DNA of 64,000 nucleotides, taken from positions 1 to 64,000 of the forward strand of contig NZ_LKDW01000023.1 in NCBI RefSeq assembly GCF_001401805.1, in the 5' to 3' direction. Position numbers and translations under genes: made by a program. Shown one piece after another: positions 43,882 to 54,859 of the stretch. The stretch's first letter is position 1. The number at the start of each line of letters is the position of its first letter. Origin of the DNA: Pseudoalteromonas sp. P1-25. Its GTDB lineage: Bacteria > Pseudomonadota > Gammaproteobacteria > Enterobacterales > Alteromonadaceae. Below the pieces are notes generated by a model. The model was not told where the DNA came from. It saw only the letters and a list, made by a program, of their open reading frames with translations, and ran no database searches.

Positions 43882-46800
43882 TTAGTCTATTTTTTCAAGC
43901 TCTTGTGCGAGTTGCTTAGATTCATCCCCTCTTGGTGTGGTAAAACGTGCTAAGCCTAAGTAAATTACAGGAGTAAGATAAAGCGTAAACAATACCGCCA
44001 ATGCTAAGCCGCCAAACACCACCCAGCCTATGGCATTTCGGGCCTCAGCCCCTGCGCCTGTAGAGAGAATTAACGGCAACGCACCAAGCAGTGTCGATAT
44101 AAGGGTCATTGTAATTGGACGCAAACGCACCATTGAAGCTTGCTCGACAGCTTTTCTGACCGTTAAGCCTTGATCGCGTAACTGATCTGCAAATTCAACA
44201 AGCAAAATCGCATTTTTAGCGATTAAGCCTATCAGCATCACTAAACCTATTTGAGAGTAAATGTTTAACGACGTACCGGTTAAATAAAGCGCTAATATGG
44301 CCGAGGTAATACCAAAGGGAACAGTTATCATTACCACAATGGCACTATTTACATTTTCAAATTGCGCGGCCAACACTAAAAATACGATTAAAAAAGCAAG
44401 TACATAGGTTATGAGTACTTCGCTGGATGTTTCTTCATACGTTAGCGCTTCACCTTTAAACGCAAGAGCAATACCTGGCTCTAACGATTGTTCAGACACG
44501 GTTTTTATTTGCTCTACTAAAGCAGCTATGGTTAACGACTCTGGCAGTTCCATACTGAGCTCTATTGAACGACGCTGAGCATGTCGCTCAAGTTCTGCAG
44601 CCACGCCTTCTTCAGAAATATACGCCACACTACTTAACGGAACTAAACTGCCATTACCCGCTCTGATGTATAAATTTGCCAAATCACTTGGACTGTTTAT
44701 GGTTTGGTTTTGCGCTTGTAGCATAATTGGCACAGACTGATCGCCAATGTTTAAATCTTCTACGTCGTCGCCATTTATTGCTGCGCGCAAGGTAATGGCA
44801 ATGTCGTTTAGTGCTACTCCTAGCTCTTGTGCACGTCGTCTGTCTATATTTACACGAAGTTGTGGCTGCGATGGTTGATACGAAATACGCACAGGTGCCA
44901 CCTCAGGAACAGCTTTTTCTAAGGCCGCAGAAAACTGCTGTGCCGCTTTAAATATTTGCAAATAATCTTGACCAAGTAACGCTATTTCAATGCCTCCCCC
45001 TTGGCCGCGTAAATTTAAACTATTTGCACCACCTGGGTATGCCGGTGCTCCTGGAATATCGCCAAGCGGTTGTCGTATTTTGTTAATAATTTCTTGTTGG
45101 CTAAAATGGCGCTCATCCCAATGCTTTAAAGGTACAGTGATGAACACAATATTAGGGTCCCATTGGCCTACTACAGTATAAATAGACTCGATTTCGCCAC
45201 TATCGACAAACGGAAGTAAAATGTCTTCCATTTTTATCGCTTGCCTATCCATAAAGTTAAGCCCTACACCATCTGGGCCTCGTGCAAATATACGAATTTT
45301 ACCTCGGTCTTCTGTGGGCAAAAGCTCACTATCTAAACTGGCGTACAATGCCCCAGAGCCCGCGGCAACCAATAAACACGCCGAAAACGTAAGCCATGCG
45401 TGGTTAAGCACCTTGTGAATTGATTTTGTATAAATTGCGCCAAGCCAGTCACCTAACTTTGCAAACGGGTGAAAGCCCCCCTGCTTTAACTTTAATTTAG
45501 AGGTAAGCGCAGGCACTAATGAAAGTGCAACAAAGCTTGATATAATCACGGCGCCTGCAAGAACACCGCCAAACTCTCTAAATAAGCGACCCGCCGTAGA
45601 GGGCAAAAATGCAATGGGTATAAATACAGCAGCCAGTACTGCGGTGGTTGCCACAACAGCAAAAAACACCTCTCGGGTCCCTATTACGGCAGCTGCTCGA
45701 CGTCCTAAGCCAAGCCCTCGCTGGCGCTGAATATTTTCACTTACTACTATGGCATCATCAACAATTAGGCCAGTGGCTAATACAAGCGCCAACAAGGTTA
45801 AAATATTTATTGAAAAACCCAGTGCCCATATAAGCGCTAACGAACCAATTAAAGCAACAGGAATAGCAAAAGCAGGTACTAAAGTAGCACGCCAAGAACC
45901 AATAAATACCCATAAAGTGATTACCACTAACAGTACAGTGAGTAACAAAGAGTAAATTACTTCATCGACTGAGCTTCTTATAAATTGTGCATCATCAGAG
46001 GTAAGCGTAAATTCCATTTCAGGAAAGCGCGTTTGCATATTTTTTATAAGCTTGAGGACTTCATCTGATATTTCAATTGTATTTGATTGTGCTTGGCGAA
46101 TAATTTCCATACCAATAACAGGTTTACCGTTTAGCCTTACCATAGAGCGCGGATCGGCAGGCCCAAAATAAACGGCTGAAATATCGCTAATACGGGTGTC
46201 GCCTTGAATTATTATATCGCCCACTTGCTCAGGGGTGATTGATGTAGCATCAGCACGGACAATAATTTGCTGATCGTTTGCCTTTAAACTCCCTGCAGGT
46301 ACATCAAATGGAGCTTGGCTGAGCACTTGTGCTACATCGGGCACAGTTAAATTAAAGCTACTTAGTTTTAGTGGGTCTATGCGTACTCTTAATACTCGTT
46401 CTCTATCACCGTTTAAGCGTACATCTGCGACACCCTGAATGGTTAAAAATTGTGGCGCTAAGTCAACATTTACGCGCTCTGTAAGTGCTTCGAGCGATAA
46501 ACTTTCACTGGATACAGTTAGCGATACAACCGCTTCGGCGTCGTTGTCGGCTTTAATAATAGACACACGCTCTACTTCCTCTGGAAGGTCACGCTCTACA
46601 CGTGCAACAGACTCACGCGTCTCATTTGCAGCGTCATCTAAGTTTATCCCTGGTCTAAATTCGACCACTATACGTGCATTTCCTTCTTCACTTTGTGCAC
46701 GTATTGATTTAACGCCACTTACACGTGCCACTGCGCCTTCTAATTTACTGGTTACTTCGGTATCAACGGTCTCAGGCGAGCCACCAGGAAACGGGGCCGA

Positions 46801-46962
46801 AACCGTAATACGTGGTCTATCCACATCAGGAAGCTCTCTTACTTCAACTCCCGCTATAGCCGCAATACCTGCAATAATAATTAATAAGTTAAGCACCACA
46901 ATAAGGACTGGGCGGCGAATCGCCATCGAGGGTAAATCGTGCATCATAGGTTGCTGTTTCAT
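43882..46962 (-). CDS. RND-family efflux permease
   Basis: 1026 residues, HAE-1-type RND. Twelve membrane helices with the proton-relay Asp pair in GLIVDDAIVVSEN, and two large periplasmic loops. Pairs with the adaptor gene 2 bp upstream. No outer-membrane factor in the window, so it probably uses a TolC-like partner elsewhere. Substrates unknown. Confidence 0.9.
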   Translation of the reverse strand: MKQQPMMHDLPSMAIRRPVLIVVLNLLIIIAGIAAIAGVEVRELPDVDRPRITVSAPFPGGSPETVDTEVTSKLEGAVARVSGVKSIRAQSEEGNARIVVEFRPGINLDDAANETRESVARVERDLPEEVERVSIIKADNDAEAVVSLTVSSESLSLEALTERVNVDLAPQFLTIQGVADVRLNGDRERVLRVRIDPLKLSSFNLTVPDVAQVLSQAPFDVPAGSLKANDQQIIVRADATSITPEQVGDIIIQGDTRISDISAVYFGPADPRSMVRLNGKPVIGMEIIRQAQSNTIEISDEVLKLIKNMQTRFPEMEFTLTSDDAQFIRSSVDEVIYSLLLTVLLVVITLWVFIGSWRATLVPAFAIPVALIGSLALIWALGFSINILTLLALVLATGLIVDDAIVVSENIQRQRGLGLGRRAAAVIGTREVFFAVVATTAVLAAVFIPIAFLPSTAGRLFREFGGVLAGAVIISSFVALSLVPALTSKLKLKQGGFHPFAKLGDWLGAIYTKSIHKVLNHAWLTFSACLLVAAGSGALYASLDSELLPTEDRGKIRIFARGPDGVGLNFMDRQAIKMEDILLPFVDSGEIESIYTVVGQWDPNIVFITVPLKHWDERHFSQQEIINKIRQPLGDIPGAPAYPGGANSLNLRGQGGGIEIALLGQDYLQIFKAAQQFSAALEKAVPEVAPVRISYQPSQPQLRVNIDRRRAQELGVALNDIAITLRAAINGDDVEDLNIGDQSVPIMLQAQNQTINSPSDLANLYIRAGNGSLVPLSSVAYISEEGVAAELERHAQRRSIELSMELPESLTIAALVEQIKTVSEQSLEPGIALAFKGEALTYEETSSEVLITYVLAFLIVFLVLAAQFENVNSAIVVMITVPFGITSAILALYLTGTSLNIYSQIGLVMLIGLIAKNAILLVEFADQLRDQGLTVRKAVEQASMVRLRPITMTLISTLLGALPLILSTGAGAEARNAIGWVVFGGLALAVLFTLYLTPVIYLGLARFTTPRGDESKQLAQELEKID

Positions 46963-46964
46963 AC

Positions 46965-47984
46965 CTACTCCTGCGTATCTTGTGCAGATAAATTAAAGCT
47001 TAGTTCTTGGCCTGCACGTAAGCGTTGTACCCCTTCAACTACTAAAATATCGCCTTTAGTTAACGGCCCAGAAACCAATAATCGCCCCGCCAAACGCTGC
47101 TCTATTTTTACATCAACACGGGTTGCTTTTTTATCTACACTAGTCCATACGTATGGACCAGTTGCCCCCCACAGTAATGCAGCCTCAGGAATTGCAGCAA
47201 AACGCTCGCCTAGCACTTCAATATGTACCCTAAAGCTCATGCCGGGTAAAAATCGTTGTTTTTCATTATTTAGCTTTGCTTTAACGCGTAAAGTACGGGT
47301 TTGTGGGTCTACGCGTGAGTCTAAATAGGCGATATCAGCGTTAATGGCAGTCCCTGATTGCCAAGGAAATACCGTTAAGCTGCTTTTATTACGCAACATA
47401 GTAATGGCCGACTCAGGCGCATTAAAATTTATATAAAGGCTTGTTGTATCATCGATTGTAGCAATAGCGGTTTGCTCGGTTATTCTATCGCCTACCTCTA
47501 CATCTGTAAGCCCCATAATGCCATCTATCGGCGCAATTACTTTTCTGTCTTCAAGCTCAGTTTGCGCTTGTACTAACGTTACTTTGGCAAGCTCTACAAC
47601 GGTTTTAGCATCATCAACATCGCTTTTGGGTACAGCCCCTTTGGCCTGACTTTTTTCTAATCGTTTTAATATTCGCCGGGTGTCGGCAAGTCTAATTTTA
47701 GCCTCATCAAGCGCAGCTTTTTGCCTACGAGAATCAAGTTCTAGTAAAATATCACCTTTATTTACTTTATCACCTGGCTTAAAAAAAACGCCTGTTACTC
47801 TATCGCCTACTGCCGGATACATGACAACCGAATGTATTGCCTCTGTATTTCCAACTGCTTGAACCTGTTGTTTGGCGTTTTCTAATGTGATTTTTTGCAC
47901 TACAACGTTTGCGCTCATTGCAGGGGTACAGATAAATATCAATGTACTGAGCACACCGATTATAAAATTATGCGATTTCAACAC
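46965..47984 (-). CDS. RND periplasmic adaptor (membrane fusion protein)
   Basis: 339 residues. Signal peptide (to about residue 25, TPAMSA). Lipoyl-like GDRVTGVFFKPGDKVNKGDILLELD, an alpha-hairpin (about 85-135), then LIDGIMGL-type (APIDGIMGL) beta-barrel. Start codon is GTG at 47982-47984 or the next codon TTG; AAGGTG lies just upstream. Confidence 0.88.
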   Translation of the reverse strand: MLKSHNFIIGVLSTLIFICTPAMSANVVVQKITLENAKQQVQAVGNTEAIHSVVMYPAVGDRVTGVFFKPGDKVNKGDILLELDSRRQKAALDEAKIRLADTRRILKRLEKSQAKGAVPKSDVDDAKTVVELAKVTLVQAQTELEDRKVIAPIDGIMGLTDVEVGDRITEQTAIATIDDTTSLYINFNAPESAITMLRNKSSLTVFPWQSGTAINADIAYLDSRVDPQTRTLRVKAKLNNEKQRFLPGMSFRVHIEVLGERFAAIPEAALLWGATGPYVWTSVDKKATRVDVKIEQRLAGRLLVSGPLTKGDILVVEGVQRLRAGQELSFNLSAQDTQE

Positions 47985-48184
47985 AACACCTTAATTAATT
48001 ATTATTCCCATTACCTTACGAAGTCTAACACCTCATTGATCAATAAGTAGAATAGAGAGATAAATTAGCGAAACTATAAGATGAAATTAAATTGGTAATA
48101 CCAATTTGATTTTTAAAAGGCCCCAAAAGGCTGATCATTTATACAAATACAGGCAGGATTAAACTAAAAAGTGGCTATTTAAAT

Positions 48185-48210
48185 AAAAAAGCCCAGTATA
48201 AACTGGGCTA
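48185..48210 (-). terminator. Terminator of trhO
   Basis: On the minus strand AGCCCAGT-ttat-ACTGGGCT followed by T-run, about 24 bases after the trhO stop. Confidence 0.9.
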
Positions 48211-48233
48211 TGCAAATAATAAGGAGTTAGAGA

Positions 48234-49241
48234 TTATTTACCACGCTGCGCATCTTTTTGAGCTTTTTTAGCTTCTTTACGTTGTTGTAAAACCGCTTGC
48301 GCTTCATTACCAATATGCCCTTCACCACGAGCTTGTGCTAATTCTATTTGCTTTTGACGCTCAGCAAAACGAGCACGCTGCTCATCGGTTACATTGTCAA
48401 TACAGTGATGGCACGAAACACCTTCCATGTATTCTGGCTTTTGCTTTTCTTCTTCTGTAATCGGCATACGACAGGCATGGCATTGATCGTAAGAGCCTTT
48501 TTGTAAATCATGATTTACTGCTACACGATTATCAAAAACAAAGCACTCACCTTCCCACATTGTTTCTTCTTTTGGCACTTCTTCTAGGTATTTTAAAATA
48601 CCGCCTTCAAGGTGGTAAACTTCATCAAACCCTTGCTCTTTCATGTAAGCCGTTGATTTTTCGCAGCGAATACCGCCGGTACAAAACATGGCTACTTTTT
48701 TGTGTTTTTCTGGGTCTAAATTTTCTTTAGCCCACTGAGGGAATTCACGGAAAGTTTTGGTATTAGGATCGACTGCATTTTGAAAAGTACCAATTTCAAT
48801 TTCGTAATCGTTACGTGTATCAATTAAAATTACATCAGGGTCAGATATTAATGCATTCCACTCTTTAGGTTTAACATAGCTACCCACTACTTTAAGTGGA
48901 TCAATCCCTTCAACGCCCATAGTAACAATTTCGTTTTTTAGTTTTACTTTAGTACGGTAAAACGGGCATTCGTCATCGTATGATTCTTTAGTTACTATGT
49001 CTTTTAGGTTTTCTTGTGTATCTAACCACGCCAGTAAGTTATCTATTCCTTCGCGCTTAGCCGATACAGTACCGTTGATACCTTCAGCAGCAAGCAATAG
49101 AGTACCGCGTACTTCGTTTGCTTCCATTACTTCTAAAAGGGGTTTACGTAGTGCTTCAAAATTTGGCAAACCTACAAATTTGTACATTGCACACACTACA
49201 AAGTGCTCGTTTGTCACATTATCTTTATGAACAGCAGTCAT
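48234..49241 (-). CDS. trhO: tRNA uridine(34) hydroxylase, rhodanese-domain
   Basis: 335 residues. Rhodanese domain with the active loop [12 protein letters not shown], Cys187, typical of TrhO (YceA) that hydroxylates U34 of certain tRNAs with prephenate-derived chemistry. An N-terminal ferredoxin-like domain and a C-terminal Cys-rich stretch (CHACRMP, CHHC) that may bind metal are visible. Confidence 0.92.
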   Translation of the reverse strand: MTAVHKDNVTNEHFVVCAMYKFVGLPNFEALRKPLLEVMEANEVRGTLLLAAEGINGTVSAKREGIDNLLAWLDTQENLKDIVTKESYDDECPFYRTKVKLKNEIVTMGVEGIDPLKVVGSYVKPKEWNALISDPDVILIDTRNDYEIEIGTFQNAVDPNTKTFREFPQWAKENLDPEKHKKVAMFCTGGIRCEKSTAYMKEQGFDEVYHLEGGILKYLEEVPKEETMWEGECFVFDNRVAVNHDLQKGSYDQCHACRMPITEEEKQKPEYMEGVSCHHCIDNVTDEQRARFAERQKQIELAQARGEGHIGNEAQAVLQQRKEAKKAQKDAQRGK

Positions 49242-49439
49242 TTTACTTCCTATTTTGCTTTGATAGCCTTAAGTGGCGTTTACCGAATCGTAAATCCGGC
49301 GCATATGGGGCGCGTATTTTACGCTTTTTATAATTAATTGCAAAAAATAGCGCGTTAGAATGGTTTTTACTGTCGGCATAACCCTTGTGTAAGCTATAAT
49401 GCGGCCATTAATTTAAGTTGCACATTGGAGAACACGACT

Positions 49440-50765
49440 TTGCACTTTACTGATCTTGGGATTGATACTCGCCTTGAAACACAATTAGCACATCAAGGGA
49501 TCACCCAGCCCACAGATATTCAAGCACATGCAGTGCCTACCGCACTTGCAGGGCATGACATTTTTGCTCAGTCTAAAACTGGGTCGGGCAAAACATTAGC
49601 GTTTTTATTACCTGCTGTTCAGCGAGTTATGAAACAAAAAGCGCTCAGTAAACGCGATCCACGTGTCCTCATCGTTGCACCAACCCGTGAGCTTGCAACG
49701 CAAGTATTTACTCAATTACGTTTATTAATTGCGGGCACAAACATTAAAGCTGTAAAAATACTCGGTGGCGAGAACTTTAACGATCAGATTAAAGCGCTTC
49801 GTAACGACCCGCACTTTGTTGTGGCAACCCCAGGGCGTTTGGCCGATCACATTACAAAACGCTCATTACAATTAAGCGGGTTAGAGTTATTAATTTTTGA
49901 TGAAGCTGACCGTATTTTAGACTTAGGTTTTACTGAGCAACTTAAGATGATTAACGAGCAAGCGAATCACCGCTTGCGCCAAACATTACTTTTTTCAGCG
50001 ACTTTAGATCACGCTCAAGTCGATGCCTTATCGCGTAATTTATTAAAAAAACCAAAGCAAATTACTTTGAGCGCCGCAAACGAGCAACACAGTGATATTA
50101 AACAAACACTCTATTTAGCCGATCACCTTGATCATAAAGAAGCGTTACTTGAGCATTTTTTAAAGCAGGACAATGTTGGCCAATGTATTATTTTTACAGC
50201 AACCCGTGCTGATACCGGCCGTTTGAGTGAAGCATTAAATGCAAAAGGTTTTAAATCGGTGGCTTTAGCTGGCGATTTAACACAGAGCAAACGCCTTGAG
50301 ATCATGGACTCGTTTAGCCGTGAAAACTTTAAAATTTTGATCACCACTGACGTCGCTTCACGTGGACTCGATTTATTAAGTGTAACGCATGTAATCAACT
50401 TTGATTTACCAAAACACGCTGAAGAGTATGTACACCGTATAGGTCGTACAGGCCGTGCGGGATTTAAAGGTAATGCACTATCGCTAGTAGGTCCTAAAGA
50501 CTGGGCAAGTTACTTAGCAATTAAGTCGTTTTTGAACGACGAACTGGTTTTTGCAAGCGTTGATGGCCTTAAAGCTAAATTTAAAGGTATAAAACAGAAA
50601 AAGCCTGCAACAGCCGCTGTAAAAACTAAAAAAGTTGCACAGGTCAAAAAGCCGCAAGTTAAACGCAAGGCAAAACCTAAAAAACCAGCTGCACCTATAA
50701 AAGCCCCATTGAACATTGATGGCAATTCACCAATGCGCCGTAAAAAAAAGCCTGAGCAGGAATAA
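49440..50765 (+). CDS. DEAD-box RNA helicase
   Basis: About 441 residues if the start is the TTG at 49440, chosen because GGAG lies 8 bases upstream and the N-terminus then reads MHFTDLGID like its family; the first in-frame TTG at 49425 overlaps that GGAG. Motifs: AQSKTGSGKT, APTRELATQ, TPGRLAD, DEAD, SAT, TDVASRGLD and HRIGRTGRAG. The lysine/alanine-rich tail (about 375-441) probably binds RNA. Closest in style to SrmB/RhlE. Followed 2 bp later by cvfB. Confidence 0.88.
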   Translation: MHFTDLGIDTRLETQLAHQGITQPTDIQAHAVPTALAGHDIFAQSKTGSGKTLAFLLPAVQRVMKQKALSKRDPRVLIVAPTRELATQVFTQLRLLIAGTNIKAVKILGGENFNDQIKALRNDPHFVVATPGRLADHITKRSLQLSGLELLIFDEADRILDLGFTEQLKMINEQANHRLRQTLLFSATLDHAQVDALSRNLLKKPKQITLSAANEQHSDIKQTLYLADHLDHKEALLEHFLKQDNVGQCIIFTATRADTGRLSEALNAKGFKSVALAGDLTQSKRLEIMDSFSRENFKILITTDVASRGLDLLSVTHVINFDLPKHAEEYVHRIGRTGRAGFKGNALSLVGPKDWASYLAIKSFLNDELVFASVDGLKAKFKGIKQKKPATAAVKTKKVAQVKKPQVKRKAKPKKPAAPIKAPLNIDGNSPMRRKKKPEQE

Positions 50766-50767
50766 TT

Positions 50768-51598
50768 ATGAGTTACCTAGGAACAACACAAACCTTATTT
50801 GTTAAAGAAGTGAGCAATGAAGGTGCTTACCTTGATGGCCACGATTTAGGGGAAGTGTTTTTACCCAAGCATGAAATTAAAGATGAACTCGAAGCTGGAG
50901 ATAGCATAAGCGTTTTCATTTTTTTAGATAACGCAAACTTACCTACAGCAACAGTAAAAAAACCTCACGCCCAAGTTGGTGAATATGCATTACTTCGTGT
51001 TAAAGAAATAAATAGCATTGGTGCTTTTTTAGATTGGGGGCTCGAAAAAGATGTTTTAGCGCCTTTTAACGAGCAAAAGCCACGTATGCAAGAAGGTCAT
51101 TCCTATTTAGTTCGCTTGTACTTGGATAACGCGAGCCAACGTATTTGCGCATCAAGTAACTTTAATCGCTTTTTATCAAAAGATGAGCCTCAATACACTC
51201 ACCTTCAAGAAGTTGATTTAATTGTGGCTGGTAAAACCGATATTGGCTACAAAGTGCTTATTGAAGAGTCTCACTTTGGTGTTGTTTTTTACAACATGGT
51301 GTTTAAAAACTTATTTGTAGGGCAAAAGCTTAAAGGCTTTATTCAAAAAGTACGTGAAGACGGAAAAATAGACGTCATCCTTGAAAAGCCAGGCATGGGT
51401 AAAGTAAGTGAGCTTGGTGATAAAATAATGGAAAAACTTAAAAACGAAGGCGGCATACTAGCCATTGGTGATAAATCTGATCCTGAGCTTATCAAAAAAG
51501 TATTTTCAACCAGTAAAGCTAACTACAAAAAAGCCATTGGTGGTTTATTTAAGCAAGGCTTGATTGATATAGAAGCAAAATCTATTCGCTTAAAATAG
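50768..51598 (+). CDS. cvfB: CvfB/YitL-like S1-domain RNA-binding protein
   Basis: 276 residues. Tandem S1-like RNA-binding domains (first with EGAYLDGHDLGEVFLP, second IGAFLDWGLEKDVLAP, a third with VREDGKIDVIL) and a C-terminal winged-helix region. CvfB-like family; the exact role outside Staphylococcus is unclear. In operon with the helicase. Confidence 0.85.
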   Translation: MSYLGTTQTLFVKEVSNEGAYLDGHDLGEVFLPKHEIKDELEAGDSISVFIFLDNANLPTATVKKPHAQVGEYALLRVKEINSIGAFLDWGLEKDVLAPFNEQKPRMQEGHSYLVRLYLDNASQRICASSNFNRFLSKDEPQYTHLQEVDLIVAGKTDIGYKVLIEESHFGVVFYNMVFKNLFVGQKLKGFIQKVREDGKIDVILEKPGMGKVSELGDKIMEKLKNEGGILAIGDKSDPELIKKVFSTSKANYKKAIGGLFKQGLIDIEAKSIRLK

Positions 51599-51613
51599 GC
51601 GTACACTTTTTAT

Positions 51614-51641
51614 AAGCGCTAACATTATGTTAGCGCTTTTA
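51614..51641 (+). terminator. Terminator after cvfB
   Basis: AAGCGCTAAC-attat-GTTAGCGCTTTT, a 10-bp stem with a T-run, 15 bases past the stop. Confidence 0.9.
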
Positions 51642-51847
51642 ATTAAAAACGTTTTAAATAGTTTAATTAAATGATTGTTGATAGGTGATAAAACGTTTTG
51701 ATGAATAAAACGTGAGTTAGCCATTATCACTAACGGCACTTATATTGCCCTACTCTTTGCCTTCACGTTGTAGTGAGTGAAATTTATGAAACAAAGCTAA
51801 CACTGGATTTTCTCCCCCCAAAATAAGTAGGGAATTGCTAATAGGCA

Positions 51848-52222
51848 TTAGCCCATAATACGCTTATACGGTAACGTACATTCAGTATATTGCTTTGAAT
51901 AATCAAGTATTTCAGCTTTGGTTTCTAAGCTGAGCGGTGCTAACCTAAATACTTTATTTTCACATTCACTTTGTTTGCTATCGTGATTCGAAATACATTC
52001 CGAGGTAGTCACGTTTTGCCGCGTTAAGCGCTCTTCATTTTTATAGCATAAGTGGTGTGCATAGCCATGCATGGTTTGTTTAAACTCAAATAAATCTACG
52101 GGGTAATTCGCGACGAGATCAGTAATCGCCGCAACACCATCATATGCTTTACTCGAAAAAACATATTTATTAACTGAAAAAACCGCAACAACGATTAATA
52201 TAGATCCAAAAATTAACTTCAA
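51848..52222 (-). CDS. Small exported or anchored protein, unknown
   Basis: 124 residues, TTG start with AAGGGG 8 bases upstream. N-terminal hydrophobic segment (about 3-18) as signal or anchor, then a domain with five cysteines (CYKNEE, CISNHDSKQSEC, CTLP) likely oxidised in the periplasm. Family not recognised. Lies alone between convergent units. Confidence 0.55.
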   Translation of the reverse strand: MKLIFGSILIVVAVFSVNKYVFSSKAYDGVAAITDLVANYPVDLFEFKQTMHGYAHHLCYKNEERLTRQNVTTSECISNHDSKQSECENKVFRLAPLSLETKAEILDYSKQYTECTLPYKRIMG

Positions 52223-52313
52223 AATAAACCCCTTACTGCATTCTTAGTACTAATGTAGCATAAAAATGTATTCATAAAAGGGGTTTAGCACTAAATAATT
52301 GCTTTTTGTTAAT

Positions 52314-53018
52314 TTAAATTAGCGAGCTGTTAACATCATTCAAAGTTTGCACTGGATTTGATGATTGTGTGATTGGTCTACCAATCACTAAGTAATCGCT
52401 ACCGGCTTCAATAGCTTGCTTAGGTGTCATAATCCGCTTTTGGTCGCCTAAATCACTTCCCGCAGGGCGAATGCCTGGGGTAATTAACTTAAATTCGCTA
52501 CCAAAGTGTTCTTTTAACACTTTAGCTTCTTGAGCTGAGCATACCACCCCATCAAGCCCTGCTTCTTTTGTTAATTGTGCTAAATGGATAACTTGTTCTT
52601 GCGCTGATTTTTCAACGCCCAATCGCTTTAACTCAGTTTCATCCATGCTGGTTAGCACTGTTACTGCAATTAATAAAGGTGCTTTATCGCCAAACTTTTC
52701 AAGTGCCAGCTTTGCTTTATTCATCATTTCAAAACCACCTGATGCATGAACGTTTACCATCCAAACGCCCATATTAGCCGCTGCGGTAACCGCTTTTGCC
52801 ACTGTGTTAGGGATATCATGAAATTTTAAATCTAAAAATACGTCAAAGCCTAAATCAATTAACTGTTTAACGAATGCAGGCCCGAAATAAGTAAACATTT
52901 CTTTGCCTACTTTTAATCGACACGACTCTGGTGAGAGTTTTTTTACAAAATTAAGAGCCGCCTCTTGTGAATCGTAATCTAGGGCAATAAGAACTTTTTT
53001 TGTATCTTCTAAAGACAT
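52314..53018 (-). CDS. pyrF: Orotidine-5'-phosphate decarboxylase
   Basis: 234 residues. [10 protein letters not shown] holds the Asp-Lys-Asp catalytic set, and [10 protein letters not shown] and LVIGRPI bind phosphate. Final step of UMP synthesis. Downstream of lapB as in E. coli. Confidence 0.95.
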   Translation of the reverse strand: MSLEDTKKVLIALDYDSQEAALNFVKKLSPESCRLKVGKEMFTYFGPAFVKQLIDLGFDVFLDLKFHDIPNTVAKAVTAAANMGVWMVNVHASGGFEMMNKAKLALEKFGDKAPLLIAVTVLTSMDETELKRLGVEKSAQEQVIHLAQLTKEAGLDGVVCSAQEAKVLKEHFGSEFKLITPGIRPAGSDLGDQKRIMTPKQAIEAGSDYLVIGRPITQSSNPVQTLNDVNSSLI

Positions 53019-53064
53019 AACTATCCTAATGAATGGCAGTAAAGTTATAAATAGTTGGGGGTTA

Positions 53065-54201
53065 TTAAAATCCGTCTAGGCCTCTACTTGGTACAATGGT
53101 TTCCCAATGTTTACAAGATGGGCAGTTCCAATAAATGGTGTGGCTTGTAAAACCACAATGTTGGCATTGAAAGTCTGGTTTTGTAGATATATATGACGTA
53201 ACTAGCTTATCAATTTCATCAAGTACCTCTTTGGTATTTGGATTTTTATCAGCCATTAGCTGTAATAAAAAGCTAAAACCTCTAATTGTTGGCTGACGTT
53301 TTAAGCTGTCAGTTAAAAACTCAAATGCCTGTCTGGTATTTCCCTGCTCTAACAATGCTTGGCAATGTTTTATTTTTATTAGTACCCCACCTTTGTCGAG
53401 CAAGTCACATAATAAATCATGAAATTGATGCGTTAAATTTAAGTGCTTATAACTATGTGCAAGCTGGTCAATAAACAAAGGCGCAAACAATGTAAATTGG
53501 CAGACTAATTCACGCCAATAATAAATAGCTTTTACGTAGTCTTCGCTTGTGTAAGCCGATAACCCCAATTCGTATAAAGGGCGAACCGCTTTGTAATTTA
53601 AACTAATGGCTTTGCTCATTAATTGCGGCTTATTTTCGCTTAGGGCCGCCTCGCTATAAAAATTAGCAATGGCTTTAAAATGCTGCTCTTTAACAAATAA
53701 CTCACCGTGTGCTTCGAACATATTAATGCCCTTTTCCCACTCTCGAGTTTGCGAATAAAGAGCAATAATAGGGTCAAGCGCTTGTTCATGCCCAGCTTTA
53801 ACAAGCCACACTAAATGTTCTTCTGCACCGTCTAATAAGCCGGCCATAATATAATCTTCGGCTAGTTCTAAACGGCTAGTGGCAGCTTGTTGCTCATTTA
53901 AACTTGGGTGTTTTAAAAGGAGTTCATGGATTTTTATTGCGCGGTCAAGCTCACCTCTTCGGCGAAACATGGTAGCAAGGGTTGAATAGTGGTCGACAGA
54001 ATCAGCAGCAACCTCTAATAGATTGATTAGATGCTCTAAGCCCTGATCTTCTTCTCTGTCTAGTAAAAACTTTAAGCCTTTACTGTATTCAGAAGTAATT
54101 TGACGGTTGAGTTGATGAGCTTGGTTTTTTGCACTATTTTTGCCCATAATCCAGCCGTAACCGGCAGCAACAGGCAGTAGTAAAAACAAAAGCTCAATCA
54201 T
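53065..54201 (-). CDS. lapB: Lipopolysaccharide assembly protein LapB
   Basis: 378 residues. N-terminal membrane anchor (about 1-20), tetratricopeptide repeats (about 35-320) and a C-terminal rubredoxin-like knuckle [18 protein letters not shown]. Adaptor that directs LpxC to FtsH and limits LPS synthesis. Two bases after lapA. Confidence 0.93.
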   Translation of the reverse strand: MIELLFLLLPVAAGYGWIMGKNSAKNQAHQLNRQITSEYSKGLKFLLDREEDQGLEHLINLLEVAADSVDHYSTLATMFRRRGELDRAIKIHELLLKHPSLNEQQAATSRLELAEDYIMAGLLDGAEEHLVWLVKAGHEQALDPIIALYSQTREWEKGINMFEAHGELFVKEQHFKAIANFYSEAALSENKPQLMSKAISLNYKAVRPLYELGLSAYTSEDYVKAIYYWRELVCQFTLFAPLFIDQLAHSYKHLNLTHQFHDLLCDLLDKGGVLIKIKHCQALLEQGNTRQAFEFLTDSLKRQPTIRGFSFLLQLMADKNPNTKEVLDEIDKLVTSYISTKPDFQCQHCGFTSHTIYWNCPSCKHWETIVPSRGLDGF

Positions 54202-54203
54202 GA

Positions 54204-54485
54204 TTAGGTGTCTTTATTAGCAATAAGCTTACTATTATTTTTTTCTGGCGCTAATTGTTTTTTTAAGCGGTAGTTTTGCCACTTTAATTTAGAAAACAAT
54301 TTAAAGCTAATAAAACACCCTATTGTTACACCCAGTATAAAGCAGATACTTATTATTACAGCGAGTGGTAAGGTATTACTGGCAATAATGTAATTTATTT
54401 GTACCAATTGTGGATTTTGAGAACCCAATAAAAATGCGCAAAATAGGCATAGTACAACCAGAATAATTTTTAATACCTTAAACAA
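54204..54485 (-). CDS. lapA: Lipopolysaccharide assembly protein LapA
   Basis: 93 residues, TTG start with GGAG seven bases upstream. Two membrane helices (about 5-22 and 40-62), and SQNPQLVQINY is a LapA/YciS motif. Partner of LapB. Confidence 0.88.
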   Translation of the reverse strand: MFKVLKIILVVLCLFCAFLLGSQNPQLVQINYIIASNTLPLAVIISICFILGVTIGCFISFKLFSKLKWQNYRLKKQLAPEKNNSKLIANKDT

Positions 54486-54506
54486 GTAACTACTCCAACT
54501 GGTTAA

Positions 54507-54794
54507 CTAGGCAATACTCTCATTTACGCGATCGCGTAATTCTTTGCCTGGTTTAAAATGAGGTACATGCTTACCATCAAGCTCTACTGTATCGCCAGTC
54601 TTAGGATTACGACCTGTGCGAGGAGCGCGGTAATGCAAAGAGAAACTACCAAAACCTCTGATCTCAATACGATCTGAAGTAGATAATGAGCCGGCCATTT
54701 GTTCAAGAATTTCTTTTACTGCATTTTCAACATCTTTCACTGGAACGTGTGCGTGCTGTTCGGCAAGTGTTTCTATCAGTTCTGACTTAGTCAT
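54507..54794 (-). CDS. ihfB: Integration host factor beta subunit
   Basis: 95 residues. HU/IHF fold with [26 protein letters not shown], and GKELRD near the C-terminus. Binds and bends DNA with IhfA. Follows rpsA as usual. Confidence 0.95.
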   Translation of the reverse strand: MTKSELIETLAEQHAHVPVKDVENAVKEILEQMAGSLSTSDRIEIRGFGSFSLHYRAPRTGRNPKTGDTVELDGKHVPHFKPGKELRDRVNESIA

Positions 54795-54816
54795 AGCGTT
54801 TCCTTAAAGAGAATAG

Positions 54817-54840
54817 TGGAAGGGCAAAACTGCCCTTCCA
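54817..54840. promoter_or_regulatory. 10-bp perfect hairpin between rpsA and ihfB
   Basis: TGGAAGGGCA-AAAC-TGCCCTTCCA. On the transcribed minus strand it is not followed by a T-run, so it is more likely a processing or attenuation structure that sets the ratio of abundant rpsA to ihfB mRNA than a full terminator. Confidence 0.6.
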
Positions 54841-54859
54841 ATTAAAAACTAATTAGTAA

